64,000 nucleotides of DNA, from the NCBI GenBank assembly GCA_963700885.1, contig CAVOZJ010000024.1:62001-126000 (forward strand). The letters run 5' to 3'. A model generated the notes under the pieces. The model ran no database searches, had not been told where the DNA came from, and saw only the letters and a program-made list of their open reading frames with translations. Position numbers and translations under genes: made by a program. This DNA is from Anderseniella sp963700885. GTDB lineage: Bacteria; Pseudomonadota; Alphaproteobacteria; Rhizobiales; Aestuariivirgaceae. Below are positions 1 through 7,930 of the stretch, one piece after another (position 1 is the stretch's first letter; each line of letters opens with the position of its first letter).

Positions 1-789
1 AGTGACTATGTGCTGATGGTGAAACATCAAACCGGTGTTGAGAAATGACGGTGCCAGCACCACCGGCAGGACACAGTAAAACCTGGGGTCGCGCAGCATT
101 TCCGCCCTGGTCCACTGCCGTTGGGCGCCTGGGCTGTTACCTGTGGCATCATCTGTATCAAGAATGGCCATCTGATCGAGGTATCGACCGTGGCGGCGGC
201 GGTGGTCCGCAATTAATGCCAGCAATAGTGGTAACACAATACACGCGGCAGTCAGCCCCAGTACATTCCATGAATTGCGCCAGCCGATCGCCACAATCAG
301 CGCCGAAATGCTGATCGGCAAAGTGGCCTCGGCAAGTGTGAAACCCTGGTTGACAATGGCGGACGCCTTGCCGCGAACAGTCTGGTAATAGCGATTTACC
401 GAGGTCACGGCGATGTGGTGCATCAAACCCTGGCCAAAATGGCGCAACAGAAACAGGGCCAGTAACAGCGTCAACCATCCCGTGCTGCTGCCGGCAACAA
501 GACAGGCCAGGCAAAGACCAACGGTTGTAACGCCAAACACGACGCGCAGGTCATACCGGTCGATTAGTTTCCCCGACCACAAAATGCATGCCGCACTTGC
601 CAGAGTAGCCAACATATAGGCACTGCCGAAATCGCCATGGCTGAGATTGAAGGCTGCTCGAATGTCAGCATTGAACAAGGATATGACAAGGGTCTGTCCG
701 GGTGCGGATGCAAGCGACGCCAGCGTGCCAAACAACAGCAGGCGCCAGTCGCTCCACAGTTCAGAGCGTTTACCGCCAATATCTGTCAT
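1..789 (-). CDS. MFS transporter, C-terminal part cut by window edge
   Basis: An open frame runs from an ATG at 789 to the left edge without a stop (263 codons), so the C-terminal part lies outside the window. The visible protein begins MTDIGGKRSELWSDW, followed by about seven hydrophobic helices. The segment GKLIDRYDLR after the second helix matches the loop 2-3 signature of the major facilitator superfamily. A hydrophilic loop (RRRHGRYLDQ onwards, about residues 205-235) follows the sixth helix, as expected of the central MFS loop. Role: proton-coupled or facilitated transport across the inner membrane. The substrate cannot be read from the sequence. Family assignment is firm; function is open. 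Confidence 0.8.
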   Translation of the reverse strand, partial: MTDIGGKRSELWSDWRLLLFGTLASLASAPGQTLVISLFNADIRAAFNLSHGDFGSAYMLATLASAACILWSGKLIDRYDLRVVFGVTTVGLCLACLVAGSSTGWLTLLLALFLLRHFGQGLMHHIAVTSVNRYYQTVRGKASAIVNQGFTLAEATLPISISALIVAIGWRNSWNVLGLTAACIVLPLLLALIADHRRRHGRYLDQMAILDTDDATGNSPGAQRQWTRAEMLRDPRFYCVLPVVLAPSFLNTGLMFHHQHIVT

Positions 790-1192
790 GGATTAAAAAC
801 CTGCAATTTCTCAGACTGTTGGAAACTGGCGTATGATCGCAGCAGTCGCAAGGGTGTTTGAGTTAAATTCAAGAAAGGTGTTCAACGAGATAAATGGAGC
901 TGTTGCTCCCTCTCAAGGCAAAGCAGTCTCAACCTCACTTCCAGAAGCCAACTGCACCTCCATTTCATGCAGCAATTGTGACACATCCTCGTCTGGACAA
1001 GGCGTCAGATCGAAAACTGCGGTCCTACTTGGTCCCAGTACAATGAAAAACAAGTGACTTGGCTGCAACGGACAAGACAAATCCGATGAATTCGGCAGAT
1101 TTAGTTTCCCGTCCCATTGTGACCTTGCTTTGCTTCACCGCATTTTCTATTGTCCCGAAAACCCGGTGAAAAGAGCTTGGAAGGCTGTCGCT
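790..1192. other. Intergenic region, no gene recognised
   Basis: About 400 bases lie between the divergent MFS gene and a small plus-strand gene. Short open frames exist on both strands (for example 833-1057 plus), but they have no recognisable similarity, no good ribosome site and unusual composition. Promoters for both flanking genes must lie here, but no motif was clear enough to place. Confidence 0.4.
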
Positions 1193-1393
1193 ATGACGGA
1201 AGACAGGGATGCGCAACTCGAACAGTTGAAAGGCGCACTGGACGTTCTTTTCACACTCAAGGAAGAATTCGCCCAATGGGCGGAAGAGGGGCAGGACGCA
1301 TCAAAACGCGAAGCGCTGGAAAATGTGCTGGCCCATGTTGAGAATATTGAAGGCGAGTATCGCCGTCGCTTTCTGGAGGCCAAGGATGGCTGA
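1193..1393 (+). CDS. Small charged helical protein, unknown function
   Basis: A 66-residue protein starting MTEDRDAQLEQLKGALD. I chose the ATG at 1193 because the 21 upstream in-frame residues look non-coding and a GGAAGG element sits about 7 bases before it. The product is rich in Glu, Leu and Ala with heptad-like spacing, and is predicted by eye to be almost entirely alpha-helical, possibly a coiled coil. It has no signal peptide or membrane segment. It converges with the DsbB-like gene, whose end lies 14 bases downstream. I do not recognise a family. Codon use and the clean frame support a real gene. Confidence 0.55.
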   Translation: MTEDRDAQLEQLKGALDVLFTLKEEFAQWAEEGQDASKREALENVLAHVENIEGEYRRRFLEAKDG

Positions 1394-1406
1394 ACCGGGC
1401 ATATGA

Positions 1407-2009
1407 TCAGGACTTGCGCAGGATCCACCAGTTCCAGTTGCCATCGTTCGGGCAGTCGCCCAGTCCACATTCCAGGAACGTCGAAAGAGTTTCCACGGAA
1501 GCAATGACGAAAAACAGGCCGGCTCCGAATACTGCAAGGCGGCGTAATTTGTCATGGTCCTGCCGGCCTTTTTCAAACTGTCCGCCAAACAGCATCATGA
1601 CGCCTACAGCAAGAACAACCGTGGCAAAAATCAAAACACCCCAAGCATACATGTGATAGCCAAACATGGCCTGACCGAACCCTGAATTTGCCGTCGCATC
1701 CAGCGTCGGCATATTGTTCGACTTGTCAAAATAGGGATTTATGTGCAGCAGGCTCTGGCGGATCGAAACGGCCCCGCCAAAGACGGCAGACACCAGGCAA
1801 ATGCCATAATGGCGCGGATCCGGGCCCAGCATCACATTCATTGCCGCACCGTAGGCTATAGTAGCCATTGCCAATCTCTGCAGGAGGCAAAGCGTACACG
1901 GCAACTCGCGATAATAGAACTGCACGACATATGCGCTGACCAGAATGCCGATCATCACGAGCAGACCGGCAAAATTGAGTATGCGCGCGTTATCGGCCGA
2001 TAACCTCAT
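1407..2009 (-). CDS. DsbB-like disulfide bond formation protein
   Basis: Inner-membrane quinone-linked thiol oxidase of the DsbB family, 200 residues. DsbB proteins reoxidise the periplasmic dithiol oxidase DsbA and pass electrons to ubiquinone. TM1 (about 11-31) is followed by the periplasmic ELPCTLCLLQR segment, with the CXXC pair and adjacent Arg typical of the family. TM2, TM3 and TM4 follow. Oddity: the second periplasmic loop (about residues 90-117, NPYFDKSNNMP...) has no cysteine. Instead there is an extra fifth helix (about 158-180) and a C-terminal tail LECGLGDCPNDG whose two cysteines would also face the periplasm. It is translationally coupled to the tiny upstream membrane protein (ATGA overlap). 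No dsbA is in the window. Confidence 0.82.
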   Translation of the reverse strand: MRLSADNARILNFAGLLVMIGILVSAYVVQFYYRELPCTLCLLQRLAMATIAYGAAMNVMLGPDPRHYGICLVSAVFGGAVSIRQSLLHINPYFDKSNNMPTLDATANSGFGQAMFGYHMYAWGVLIFATVVLAVGVMMLFGGQFEKGRQDHDKLRRLAVFGAGLFFVIASVETLSTFLECGLGDCPNDGNWNWWILRKS

Positions 2010-2167
2010 AGCTGTATCCCAAGCTTCGAATTGAAATCGACGTCATGGAGGAAAATCGCGACCCCGATGGCCAGAACCAGCAGCATCGTGATCCATCCCC
2101 ATTCAGCTTTGTGGCGCCACAGGAAATATGCGCTTACTGCAATCAGCGCATGTGCCAATGTCATCAT
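2006..2167 (-). CDS. Tiny membrane protein coupled to dsbB-like gene (DUF5993-like)
   Basis: A 53-residue protein, MMTLAHALIAVSAYFLW..., with two hydrophobic helices separated by a short charged turn (RHKAEWGW) and a C-terminal LHDVDFNSKLGIQL. I chose the ATG at 2167 because a GGAGGAG element sits 8-9 bases upstream; the longer upstream frame contains that element. Its TGA overlaps the ATG of the dsbB-like gene (ATGA), so the two are translationally coupled. Small two-helix proteins of this size next to dsbB-like genes match my memory of the DUF5993 family, which is inference rather than a search result. A role as a subunit or chaperone of the DsbB-like enzyme is plausible but undemonstrated. 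Confidence 0.6.
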   Translation of the reverse strand: MMTLAHALIAVSAYFLWRHKAEWGWITMLLVLAIGVAIFLHDVDFNSKLGIQL

Positions 2168-2354
2168 TGAGGTATCTCCTCCAACGCCGCAGGAAACCGG
2201 TTTTGCACAAGCGATACAATGATAGTTCACAAAACTCGCTGTTACAATCAGCGGTTTGCGCCATATGGTTCAAATCCTGCGCTCTCGCAGGTTTGTTTCG
2301 TTGACCGCCATTGCCGTGGCGGCGCTCGATCCAGGATAATATTTGTGATAAAAG

Positions 2355-2570
2355 CTAGGATTTACTGCTGCTCGGCACAACCCCGGGAATCACACCGGAC
2401 GCAAATGACCGCTTGATGTCACTTTGCGGATGATGCTGCAGGTTTGCTGGTGTGGGTCCGGACATTGCGCCAATCATGCCGTCTGACGTCGCCACACCGG
2501 GGGTCACAGCCAGCAGAACCAAAGCCAGCATGCAGATCAGGCAAATACCAAATTTCGAATAGATGTTCAT
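2355..2570 (-). CDS. Possible small exported protein, weak call
   Basis: A 71-residue frame starting MNIYSKFGICLICMLALV at 2570. The first 27 residues resemble a secretion signal (Lys near the start, a hydrophobic core, then PGVATS). The rest is a short Pro/Ser/Gly-containing region without recognisable motifs. The frame extends upstream to 2726, but those residues look non-coding. The ribosome site is weak (GGCTGG). The gene-poor stretch 2168-2749 around it holds nothing else convincing. A 24-codon plus-strand frame at 2265-2339 starts like a signal peptide but stops at once, so this may be decaying DNA. Could be a false positive. Confidence 0.3.
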   Translation of the reverse strand: MNIYSKFGICLICMLALVLLAVTPGVATSDGMIGAMSGPTPANLQHHPQSDIKRSFASGVIPGVVPSSSKS

Positions 2571-2749
2571 TGCCAGCCCAACGTCCAGAATCAGAAGCCC
2601 ATTGCAGAAATAAGACCGCATTCTCGTTACTGAATGGTTAATCAAGCCTCGCATGGAGTATTCAGTACAGCACAGGGCTGACTCCTGCCTTGTTGCAGAA
2701 GCCAGCCCTTGATCTATCCCGTTCAAACCGACCGGGCCAGAAGCTGGTT

Positions 2750-4171
2750 TTATACCGAGTAGTACATGTCGTATTCAACCGGATGTGGTGTCATTTCGTA
2801 CCGCATGTTTTCTTCCATCTTGAGGTCGATGTAGGCGTTCAGCTGGTCATCGGAGAACACACCGCCGGCCTTGAGGTACTCACGATCAGCATCCAATGCT
2901 TCAAGTGCTTCGCGAAGCGACGCGCAAACGGTTGGAATGTCCTTCAGCTCTTCCGGTGGCAGGTCGTACAGGTCCTTGTCCATCGGATCGCCAGGGTGAA
3001 TCTTGTTCATGATTCCGTCCACGCCAGCCATGACCATGGCAGCAAACGCCAGGTATGGGTTGGCGGTGGGGTCTGGGAATCGAACCTCAACACGCTTGCC
3101 TTTCGGTGACGCTGTCCATGGAATGCGGCAGGAGGCAGACCGGTTGCGTGATGAATAGGCCAGCAGAACCGGCGCTTCATAACCGGGCACCAGGCGTTTG
3201 TAGGAGTTGGTGGACGGATTGGTGAAGGCGTTCAGTGATTTGGCATGCTTGATGATGCCGCCGATGTAGTAGAGGCAGGTCTCCGACAGGTCAGCATACT
3301 GGTTGCCGGCGAACAATGGTTTGCCGCCCTTCCAGATGGACTGATGAACGTGCATGCCGGAACCGTTGTCGCCGAACACCGGTTTGGGCATAAAGGTTAC
3401 TGTCTTGCCATACTGGTGGGCAACATTGTGGATGGCATATTTGTAGATTTGCAAATGGTCTGCGCACTTGGTCAGCGTCTCGAACTTAATACCAAGTTCG
3501 TGCTGGCCGGCGGCGACTTCGTGGTGGTGTTTTTCCACCGTGACCCCCATTGAGGCCATGGCAGCAAGCATCTCGCCGCGAATGTCCTGACCGGAATCAA
3601 CCGGGTTTACCGGGAAGTATCCACCCTTCGTCCGGGGCCGGTGGCCCATATTGCCCATTTCATATTCTGCATCCATGTTGGAAGGCAGTTCGGTCGAATC
3701 CACTTTGAAACCGGTGTTGTATGGATCGGTCGCAAATCGCACATCATCGAACATGAAGAATTCGGCTTCAGGTCCAACCGTAATGGAATCGCCAATTCCG
3801 GTGGACTTTACATAGGCTTCTGCTTTTTTGGCAGTAGTACGAGGGTCGCGCTCGTAAGCTTCTCCGCTACCTGGTTCGAGGATGTCGCAGAACACTGCGG
3901 CAGTCTTTTGCGCGTAGAATGGATCAACATGCAGTGTATCGGGATCCAGCATCAATACCATGTCTGACTCATTGATGGCTTTCCAGCCGGCAATGGATGA
4001 ACCGTCAAACATCAGGCCATCGGCCCATACGTCTTCATCGATTGTGGAAATGTCCTGGGTCACGTGCTGCATCTTGCCGCGCGGATCAGTGAAGCGAAGG
4101 TCGACATATTTTATATCGTTGTCTTTCAGGTACTTCATCGCACCTGCGACGGGAGAAGGATTTTTGGCCAT
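2750..4171 (-). CDS. glnA: Glutamine synthetase type I (GSI)
   Basis: ATP-dependent ligation of ammonia to glutamate, the main ammonia assimilation step, as a cytoplasmic dodecamer. The 473 residues match the normal GSI-beta length. Visible signatures are the N-terminal beta-grasp region with MFDGSSIAGW, VGPEAEFFMFD (metal-binding Glu), the KHHHEVAAGQHELG ATP-site region, NGSGMHVHQS, and the NRSASCRIP segment with active-site Arg. The adenylylation loop is present as DLYDLPPEE with Tyr402, so activity is expected to be turned down by the GlnE adenylyltransferase under nitrogen excess. It lies 80 bases downstream of glnB on the same strand and probably shares the sigma-54 promoter before glnB. 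Start chosen at MAKNPSPVAG, normal for the family. Confidence 0.98.
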   Translation of the reverse strand: MAKNPSPVAGAMKYLKDNDIKYVDLRFTDPRGKMQHVTQDISTIDEDVWADGLMFDGSSIAGWKAINESDMVLMLDPDTLHVDPFYAQKTAAVFCDILEPGSGEAYERDPRTTAKKAEAYVKSTGIGDSITVGPEAEFFMFDDVRFATDPYNTGFKVDSTELPSNMDAEYEMGNMGHRPRTKGGYFPVNPVDSGQDIRGEMLAAMASMGVTVEKHHHEVAAGQHELGIKFETLTKCADHLQIYKYAIHNVAHQYGKTVTFMPKPVFGDNGSGMHVHQSIWKGGKPLFAGNQYADLSETCLYYIGGIIKHAKSLNAFTNPSTNSYKRLVPGYEAPVLLAYSSRNRSASCRIPWTASPKGKRVEVRFPDPTANPYLAFAAMVMAGVDGIMNKIHPGDPMDKDLYDLPPEELKDIPTVCASLREALEALDADREYLKAGGVFSDDQLNAYIDLKMEENMRYEMTPHPVEYDMYYSV

Positions 4172-4251
4172 CTGTTTGCCCTCGTAGTCTTTCAGTTAAA
4201 GTGGGTTTGGGGTAGTTGCTTTATGGTGGGTCGCTCTGTTGATCAACTTCG

Positions 4252-4590
4252 TCACAAGGCTTCCACACCGGTTTCGCCAGTGCGGATGCGGATTGCTTCG
4301 TCAACCGTCGAGATGAAGATCTTGCCATCACCGATGCGGCCTGTGCGTGCTGCCTGCAGAATGGCTTCGACTGCCCGATCGACCAGACCGTCGTCAAGCA
4401 CGATCTCGATACGAACCTTGGGCAAAAAATCCACGATGTATTCTGCGCCGCGATACAATTCCGTGTGACCTTTCTGGCGGCCGAAGCCCTTGGCCTCGGT
4501 GACCGTGATTCCCTGCAGGCCAACTTCCTGCAGTGCCTCTTTCACTTCATCCAGCTTGAATGGTTTAACGATTGCCTCGATCTTTTTCAT
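4252..4590 (-). CDS. glnB: Nitrogen regulatory protein P-II
   Basis: A 112-residue trimeric signal protein that senses 2-oxoglutarate, ATP/ADP and, via uridylylation, glutamine. It controls GlnE and NtrB. The T-loop carries the uridylylation target Tyr51 (HTELYRGAEY). The C-terminal signature GDGKIFIS is also intact. The start at 4590 is preceded by GGAGGAAGA. An open frame continues 28 codons further upstream but would run through the promoter, so the shorter form is right. It forms a two-gene operon with glnA, the classic arrangement in rhizobia and Azospirillum. The paralogue GlnK would usually sit next to amtB, which is not seen here, so GlnB is the better name. Confidence 0.95.
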   Translation of the reverse strand: MKKIEAIVKPFKLDEVKEALQEVGLQGITVTEAKGFGRQKGHTELYRGAEYIVDFLPKVRIEIVLDDGLVDRAVEAILQAARTGRIGDGKIFISTVDEAIRIRTGETGVEAL

Positions 4591-4655
4591 TCTTCCTCCG
4601 ACGGCGTACTGACGGGTATTGTTTTCTATGCCGCAATAGTATTGGTTTAACGCGA

Positions 4656-4675
4656 ACTGCATATGGCGTGCCAAC
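4656..4675 (-). promoter_or_regulatory. Sigma-54 (-24/-12) promoter of glnB-glnA
   Basis: On the minus strand the sequence TTGGCACGCCATATGCA matches the RpoN consensus (TGGCAC-N5-TTGCA). The invariant GG (complement of 4671-4672) and GC (complement of 4659-4660) are separated by exactly 10 bases. The start point would fall near 4648, leaving a leader of about 58 bases before the glnB ATG. Rhizobial glnB promoters are known to be RpoN/NtrC dependent, which fits. No clear NtrC dyad was found upstream by eye. Confidence 0.82.
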
Positions 4676-4955
4676 TCATACTGGTGATCTATTACTGAGT
4701 TATATCAAGTTGTTACGGATAGAAATTGAATCTCTTTGCGAATGTAAATTGATGAAAAAATAGGCGAATGCATAAAAAGCAGGCAATAATGTATATCTTG
4801 ATAGCAAGCCAGCGTTCGAGCTTTGAACGGTTTGCCGTTCATGAAATTATTGTCGAGCTTGCCTATCTTTCCATCTCGGTTGACGCGAAGGCCAACAACT
4901 ATCACATAGCTTTTGTTCGCGGGCGCCTATCAAATTCATCAAAAAGATAATCACC
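4676..4955. other. Intergenic region between divergent glnB and channel gene
   Basis: AT-rich spacer of 280 bases. It should hold the activator sites for the glnB promoter and the promoter of the plus-strand channel gene, but no convincing dyad was found. A 60-codon frame at 4768-4950 has no ribosome site and no recognisable similarity and is not called. Confidence 0.35.
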
Positions 4956-5750
4956 ATGTTCCGATCACGTCTGTCCGGCCTCGTTGCTGACCCGCGCTTT
5001 GAGCAATTCATTGTGGCGCTTATTGTGCTCAATGCCATAACCCTAGGTCTGGAAACCAGCCCCTGGTGGATGGACCGGTTCGGGACAGCGCTGACCTTCC
5101 TGGACAAATCCATACTGGGTATATTCGTGGCGGAGATCGCAGCGCGCTTGATCGTGGATTTCAGAGGTTTTTGGCGAGATCCCTGGCGGATTTTTGATTT
5201 CCTGATTGTTGGCGTTGCATTGTTGCCGGCCACCGGCGCGTTCTCGGTGCTGCGGGCTTTCCGGATTTTGCGGGTGCTGCGGCTGGTCTCCAGCATCAAG
5301 GCAATCCGGCGTGTGGTAACCGGCCTGCTGGCGGCCATTCCGGGAATGAGCTCGATTGTCCTGTTGCTGGGTTTGATCTTTTACATATTTTCTGTGATCT
5401 CCACCAAATTGTTTGCCGCCTCGTTTCCGCAATGGTTTGGGTCACTTGGCGAAAGTGCCTATTCTTTATTCCAGATTATGACACTGGAAAGCTGGTCAAT
5501 GGGCATTGTGCGCCCCGTCATGGAGCAATTCCCTTTTGCATGGGCGTTGTTTGTGCCATTTATCCTGGTGACATCATTCACGGTACTAAACCTGTTTATA
5601 GGTGTTATCGTGGACGCCATGCAGAAAGAGCACGAAGCTGAAGCACAGGCAGATCGTGCAGACCTCCACAACGAGGTGTCGATAATCCTCCAGGAACTGA
5701 AAAGCCTGCGGGCGGAAATTGCAGATCTCAAGACAACAAAGACCGGTTAA
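4956..5750 (+). CDS. Voltage-gated sodium channel of the NaChBac/NavMs type
   Basis: Single-domain, six-helix ion channel of 264 residues that would assemble as a homotetramer in the inner membrane. S1-S3 lie at about 15-95. The voltage sensor S4 carries Arg100, Arg103, Arg106 and Arg109 at every third position. S5 is at about 132-152. The pore loop has the selectivity filter TLESWS (176-181), the bacterial sodium-channel type and not a potassium TVGYG. S6 is at about 195-222. The C-terminal part (225-258) is Glu/Leu-rich and looks like the four-helix coiled coil of this family. The start at 4956 gives the usual short N-terminus (MFRSRLSGLV). Known members occur mainly in marine and alkaliphilic bacteria; links to motility and pH or sodium homeostasis are family knowledge. 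It ends 20 bases before nnr. Confidence 0.93.
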   Translation: MFRSRLSGLVADPRFEQFIVALIVLNAITLGLETSPWWMDRFGTALTFLDKSILGIFVAEIAARLIVDFRGFWRDPWRIFDFLIVGVALLPATGAFSVLRAFRILRVLRLVSSIKAIRRVVTGLLAAIPGMSSIVLLLGLIFYIFSVISTKLFAASFPQWFGSLGESAYSLFQIMTLESWSMGIVRPVMEQFPFAWALFVPFILVTSFTVLNLFIGVIVDAMQKEHEAEAQADRADLHNEVSIILQELKSLRAEIADLKTTKTG

Positions 5751-5770
5751 GTGGATTATATTGGCGATAC

Positions 5771-7255
5771 ATGACAGAACTGCTGACGCCAGTTGAAATG
5801 TATGAAGCAGACCGCCTGACCATTCAGGCTGGAGTGCCGGGTTTTGATCTCATGCAGACAGCCGGGCTCGCATGCGCCAAGTTTATCCGAAATTTGTGCG
5901 AACCGTGCCCGGTGTGTGTTGTCTGCGGCCCCGGCAATAACGGAGGCGATGGGTTTGTTATCGCACGACTGCTGGAAGCGGCTGGCTGGCCGGTAAAGCT
6001 GTTGTTTGCCGGTGAACCTGAAATGCTCAAGGCAGATGCCGGCCAGGCAGCCAAAGCCTGGAACGGCGAGGTGTTGCCGGCTCATCCTGAAGAACTCGTT
6101 GGTGCCGGGCTCATTGTAGATAGTTTGTTCGGAGCAGGACTGTGCCGCGAAACAAGCGGTAAAATTGCCGAACTCATTCAGGCAATCAACGAAACAGACG
6201 CGCTGCGAATTGCAGTCGATATTCCCTCCGGTGTTGATGGAATGTCGGGCCGTGTTCGCGGAAACGCAGTCTGTGCAGATCATACCATCACTTTTTTTCG
6301 GGCAAAACCGGGGCATTTTCTCGAACCGGGCAAATTCCATTGCGGTATGGTGAATGTTGTTGATATTGGTATTTCCAGCGATGTTTTGAAAGAAATTCAG
6401 CCTTTGTGTTGCCTGAATGGGCCGGATGAATTTTCAAAAAGCATGCCGATGCCTGGCGCTCCAAGCCACAAATACTCAAGAGGTTCCGCACTGATGGTGT
6501 CCGGAGGCCCATGGAATACAGGTGCAGCGCGGCTTGCAGCGATGTCGGCGCTGAGGGTCGGTGCCGGGTTGGTGACAATGGCAGCTTGCCAGGCAGCGCT
6601 TCCCGTCCTGGCAAGCCATCTCACGGCAATTATGTTGCGCAAGGCAGACAACGCCCGCGAAATTGGCAAAATACTCAGTGATAAACGCATGACAGCCTGT
6701 GCCATTGGACCGGCCGCAGGTACTGGACATGACACCGTCGAAAAAGTTCTGGCCGTGCTGGATGGCGGTTGCGCTGTAGTGCTCGACGCGGACGCCTTGA
6801 CGAGCTTTGAGGGCAATAGCGAAATGCTGTTCGATTCAATCAGGGCGCAACCTGAAAGACCGGTGATCCTGACACCCCATGAGGGAGAATTTTCCCGTCT
6901 ATTCAAAGGGATGGAGAAATCGGGTGACTCTAAATGCCAACGTGCCGTAGATGCATCCATCAAAAGCGGTGCAATTGTCGTGTTCAAGGGATCGGATACA
7001 GTCATTGCTGACACTGGTGGTCGTTGCGCCATAAATTCCAATGCGCCAGCCTGGCTGGCGACAGCAGGCTCAGGTGATGTCCTGACTGGCTTGTGTCTGG
7101 GGCTGCTGGCCCAGGGTGTCCCTGGTTATGAAGCTGCAAAATCTGCCGTGTGGTTGCATGGTGAGGCCGCAGTTGGATTTGGGCCCGGCCTGATTGCCGA
7201 AGATTTGCCGGATCGCATTCCGGATGCGCTGAGCGCATTATACAGGCAAATCTGA
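5771..7255 (+). CDS. nnr: Bifunctional NAD(P)H-hydrate epimerase / dehydratase
   Basis: Repairs hydrated NADH and NADPH. The N-terminal YjeF_N domain (about 1-220) epimerises R- and S-NAD(P)HX, and the C-terminal ribokinase-like domain (about 228-494) dehydrates S-NAD(P)HX using ADP or ATP. Visible motifs are GPGNNGGDGF (53-62) in the epimerase Rossmann domain, DIPSGVDG, and in the C-terminal half the GSGDVLTG nucleotide-site motif with Asp436. Length 494 is normal for the fused form. In several rhizobial genomes this gene lies beside glnB-glnA; here the sodium channel separates them. Strand and spacing (20 bases) suggest cotranscription with the channel gene. Confidence 0.95.
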   Translation: MTELLTPVEMYEADRLTIQAGVPGFDLMQTAGLACAKFIRNLCEPCPVCVVCGPGNNGGDGFVIARLLEAAGWPVKLLFAGEPEMLKADAGQAAKAWNGEVLPAHPEELVGAGLIVDSLFGAGLCRETSGKIAELIQAINETDALRIAVDIPSGVDGMSGRVRGNAVCADHTITFFRAKPGHFLEPGKFHCGMVNVVDIGISSDVLKEIQPLCCLNGPDEFSKSMPMPGAPSHKYSRGSALMVSGGPWNTGAARLAAMSALRVGAGLVTMAACQAALPVLASHLTAIMLRKADNAREIGKILSDKRMTACAIGPAAGTGHDTVEKVLAVLDGGCAVVLDADALTSFEGNSEMLFDSIRAQPERPVILTPHEGEFSRLFKGMEKSGDSKCQRAVDASIKSGAIVVFKGSDTVIADTGGRCAINSNAPAWLATAGSGDVLTGLCLGLLAQGVPGYEAAKSAVWLHGEAAVGFGPGLIAEDLPDRIPDALSALYRQI

Positions 7256-7308
7256 ACGATTTGTAATGCAGGCCGCGCAGTTTTGGGTGGCACTGCGAAG
7301 CATTTGCC

Positions 7309-7845
7309 ATGTTAGTATTTGCGACCATGACGTCACGCTCTTTGTTCCTGTGTCTTGGCATGCTGATATCATTACCAATGGCTTTGGCTGATGATGGATT
7401 GCGAGCGCTGCAGAGTTTGAAGAATGCCAGAACACTGGATGTGTCGGCCAAACACTTTCAATCTGCAAGTGTACACGGCAGACCTGTAGTGGTGGCCTTT
7501 TTTGCCTCCTGGTGTCCGCCTTGCATCAATGAGTTCGAAGAAATGGCAAAAGTTCAAAAAGTAATGGCAGACAGGCCGGTTACCTTTGTGGGCATCAATC
7601 TATTTGAGGACTGGGGTGGGGTAAAAGATCCTGATCGTATGGCACGGTTCATTGCCCGCACCAGACCGGATTTCCCGTTGATTGCGGGTGATCTGGAAAT
7701 TTCAGCGGCTTTTGGAACCATAGAACGCATCCCGACGACAGCGGTTTTTGGCGCCGATGGCCGGGAAGTCTGGCGTTTTGTGCATGAACGGGGCGCATCC
7801 AAGACCCATGCAACTGCTGCGGAGATCATCAAGGCTTTGAAGTGA
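7309..7845 (+). CDS. TlpA-like periplasmic thioredoxin
   Basis: Thioredoxin-fold thiol-disulfide protein of 178 residues. A secretion signal (MTSRSLFLCLGMLISLPMALA) leads to a mature domain with the WCPPC redox pair (Cys69 and Cys72) and a downstream cis-proline segment RIPTTAVFG. Members of this group act as periplasmic reductases, for example in cytochrome c or cytochrome oxidase assembly; the specific partner here is unknown. The start is uncertain: the ATG at 7309 has no good ribosome site, and an in-frame ATG at 7327 gives a cleaner signal peptide. It lies 53 bases after nnr. It is not linked to the DsbB-like gene 5 kb away. Confidence 0.85.
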   Translation: MLVFATMTSRSLFLCLGMLISLPMALADDGLRALQSLKNARTLDVSAKHFQSASVHGRPVVVAFFASWCPPCINEFEEMAKVQKVMADRPVTFVGINLFEDWGGVKDPDRMARFIARTRPDFPLIAGDLEISAAFGTIERIPTTAVFGADGREVWRFVHERGASKTHATAAEIIKALK

Positions 7846-7930
7846 GGTGACGCCGAGTTGAATTTCAGATGGCTAAACCTCTGGCATAGCGGGACATGCT
7901 TTGCTATATACCGGCGCGAATGCTGATGTA

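Noticed and set aside
833..1057. 74-codon plus-strand frame in the first intergenic region
   Set aside because: No ribosome site, no recognisable domain, Ser/Cys-rich composition typical of random frames.
4680..4800. NtrC binding dyads upstream of the sigma-54 promoter
   Set aside because: Expected from biology, but no TGCACC-like inverted repeat could be found by eye.
4768..4950. 60-codon frame before the sodium-channel gene
   Set aside because: No ribosome site; lies where promoters are expected; sequence not protein-like.
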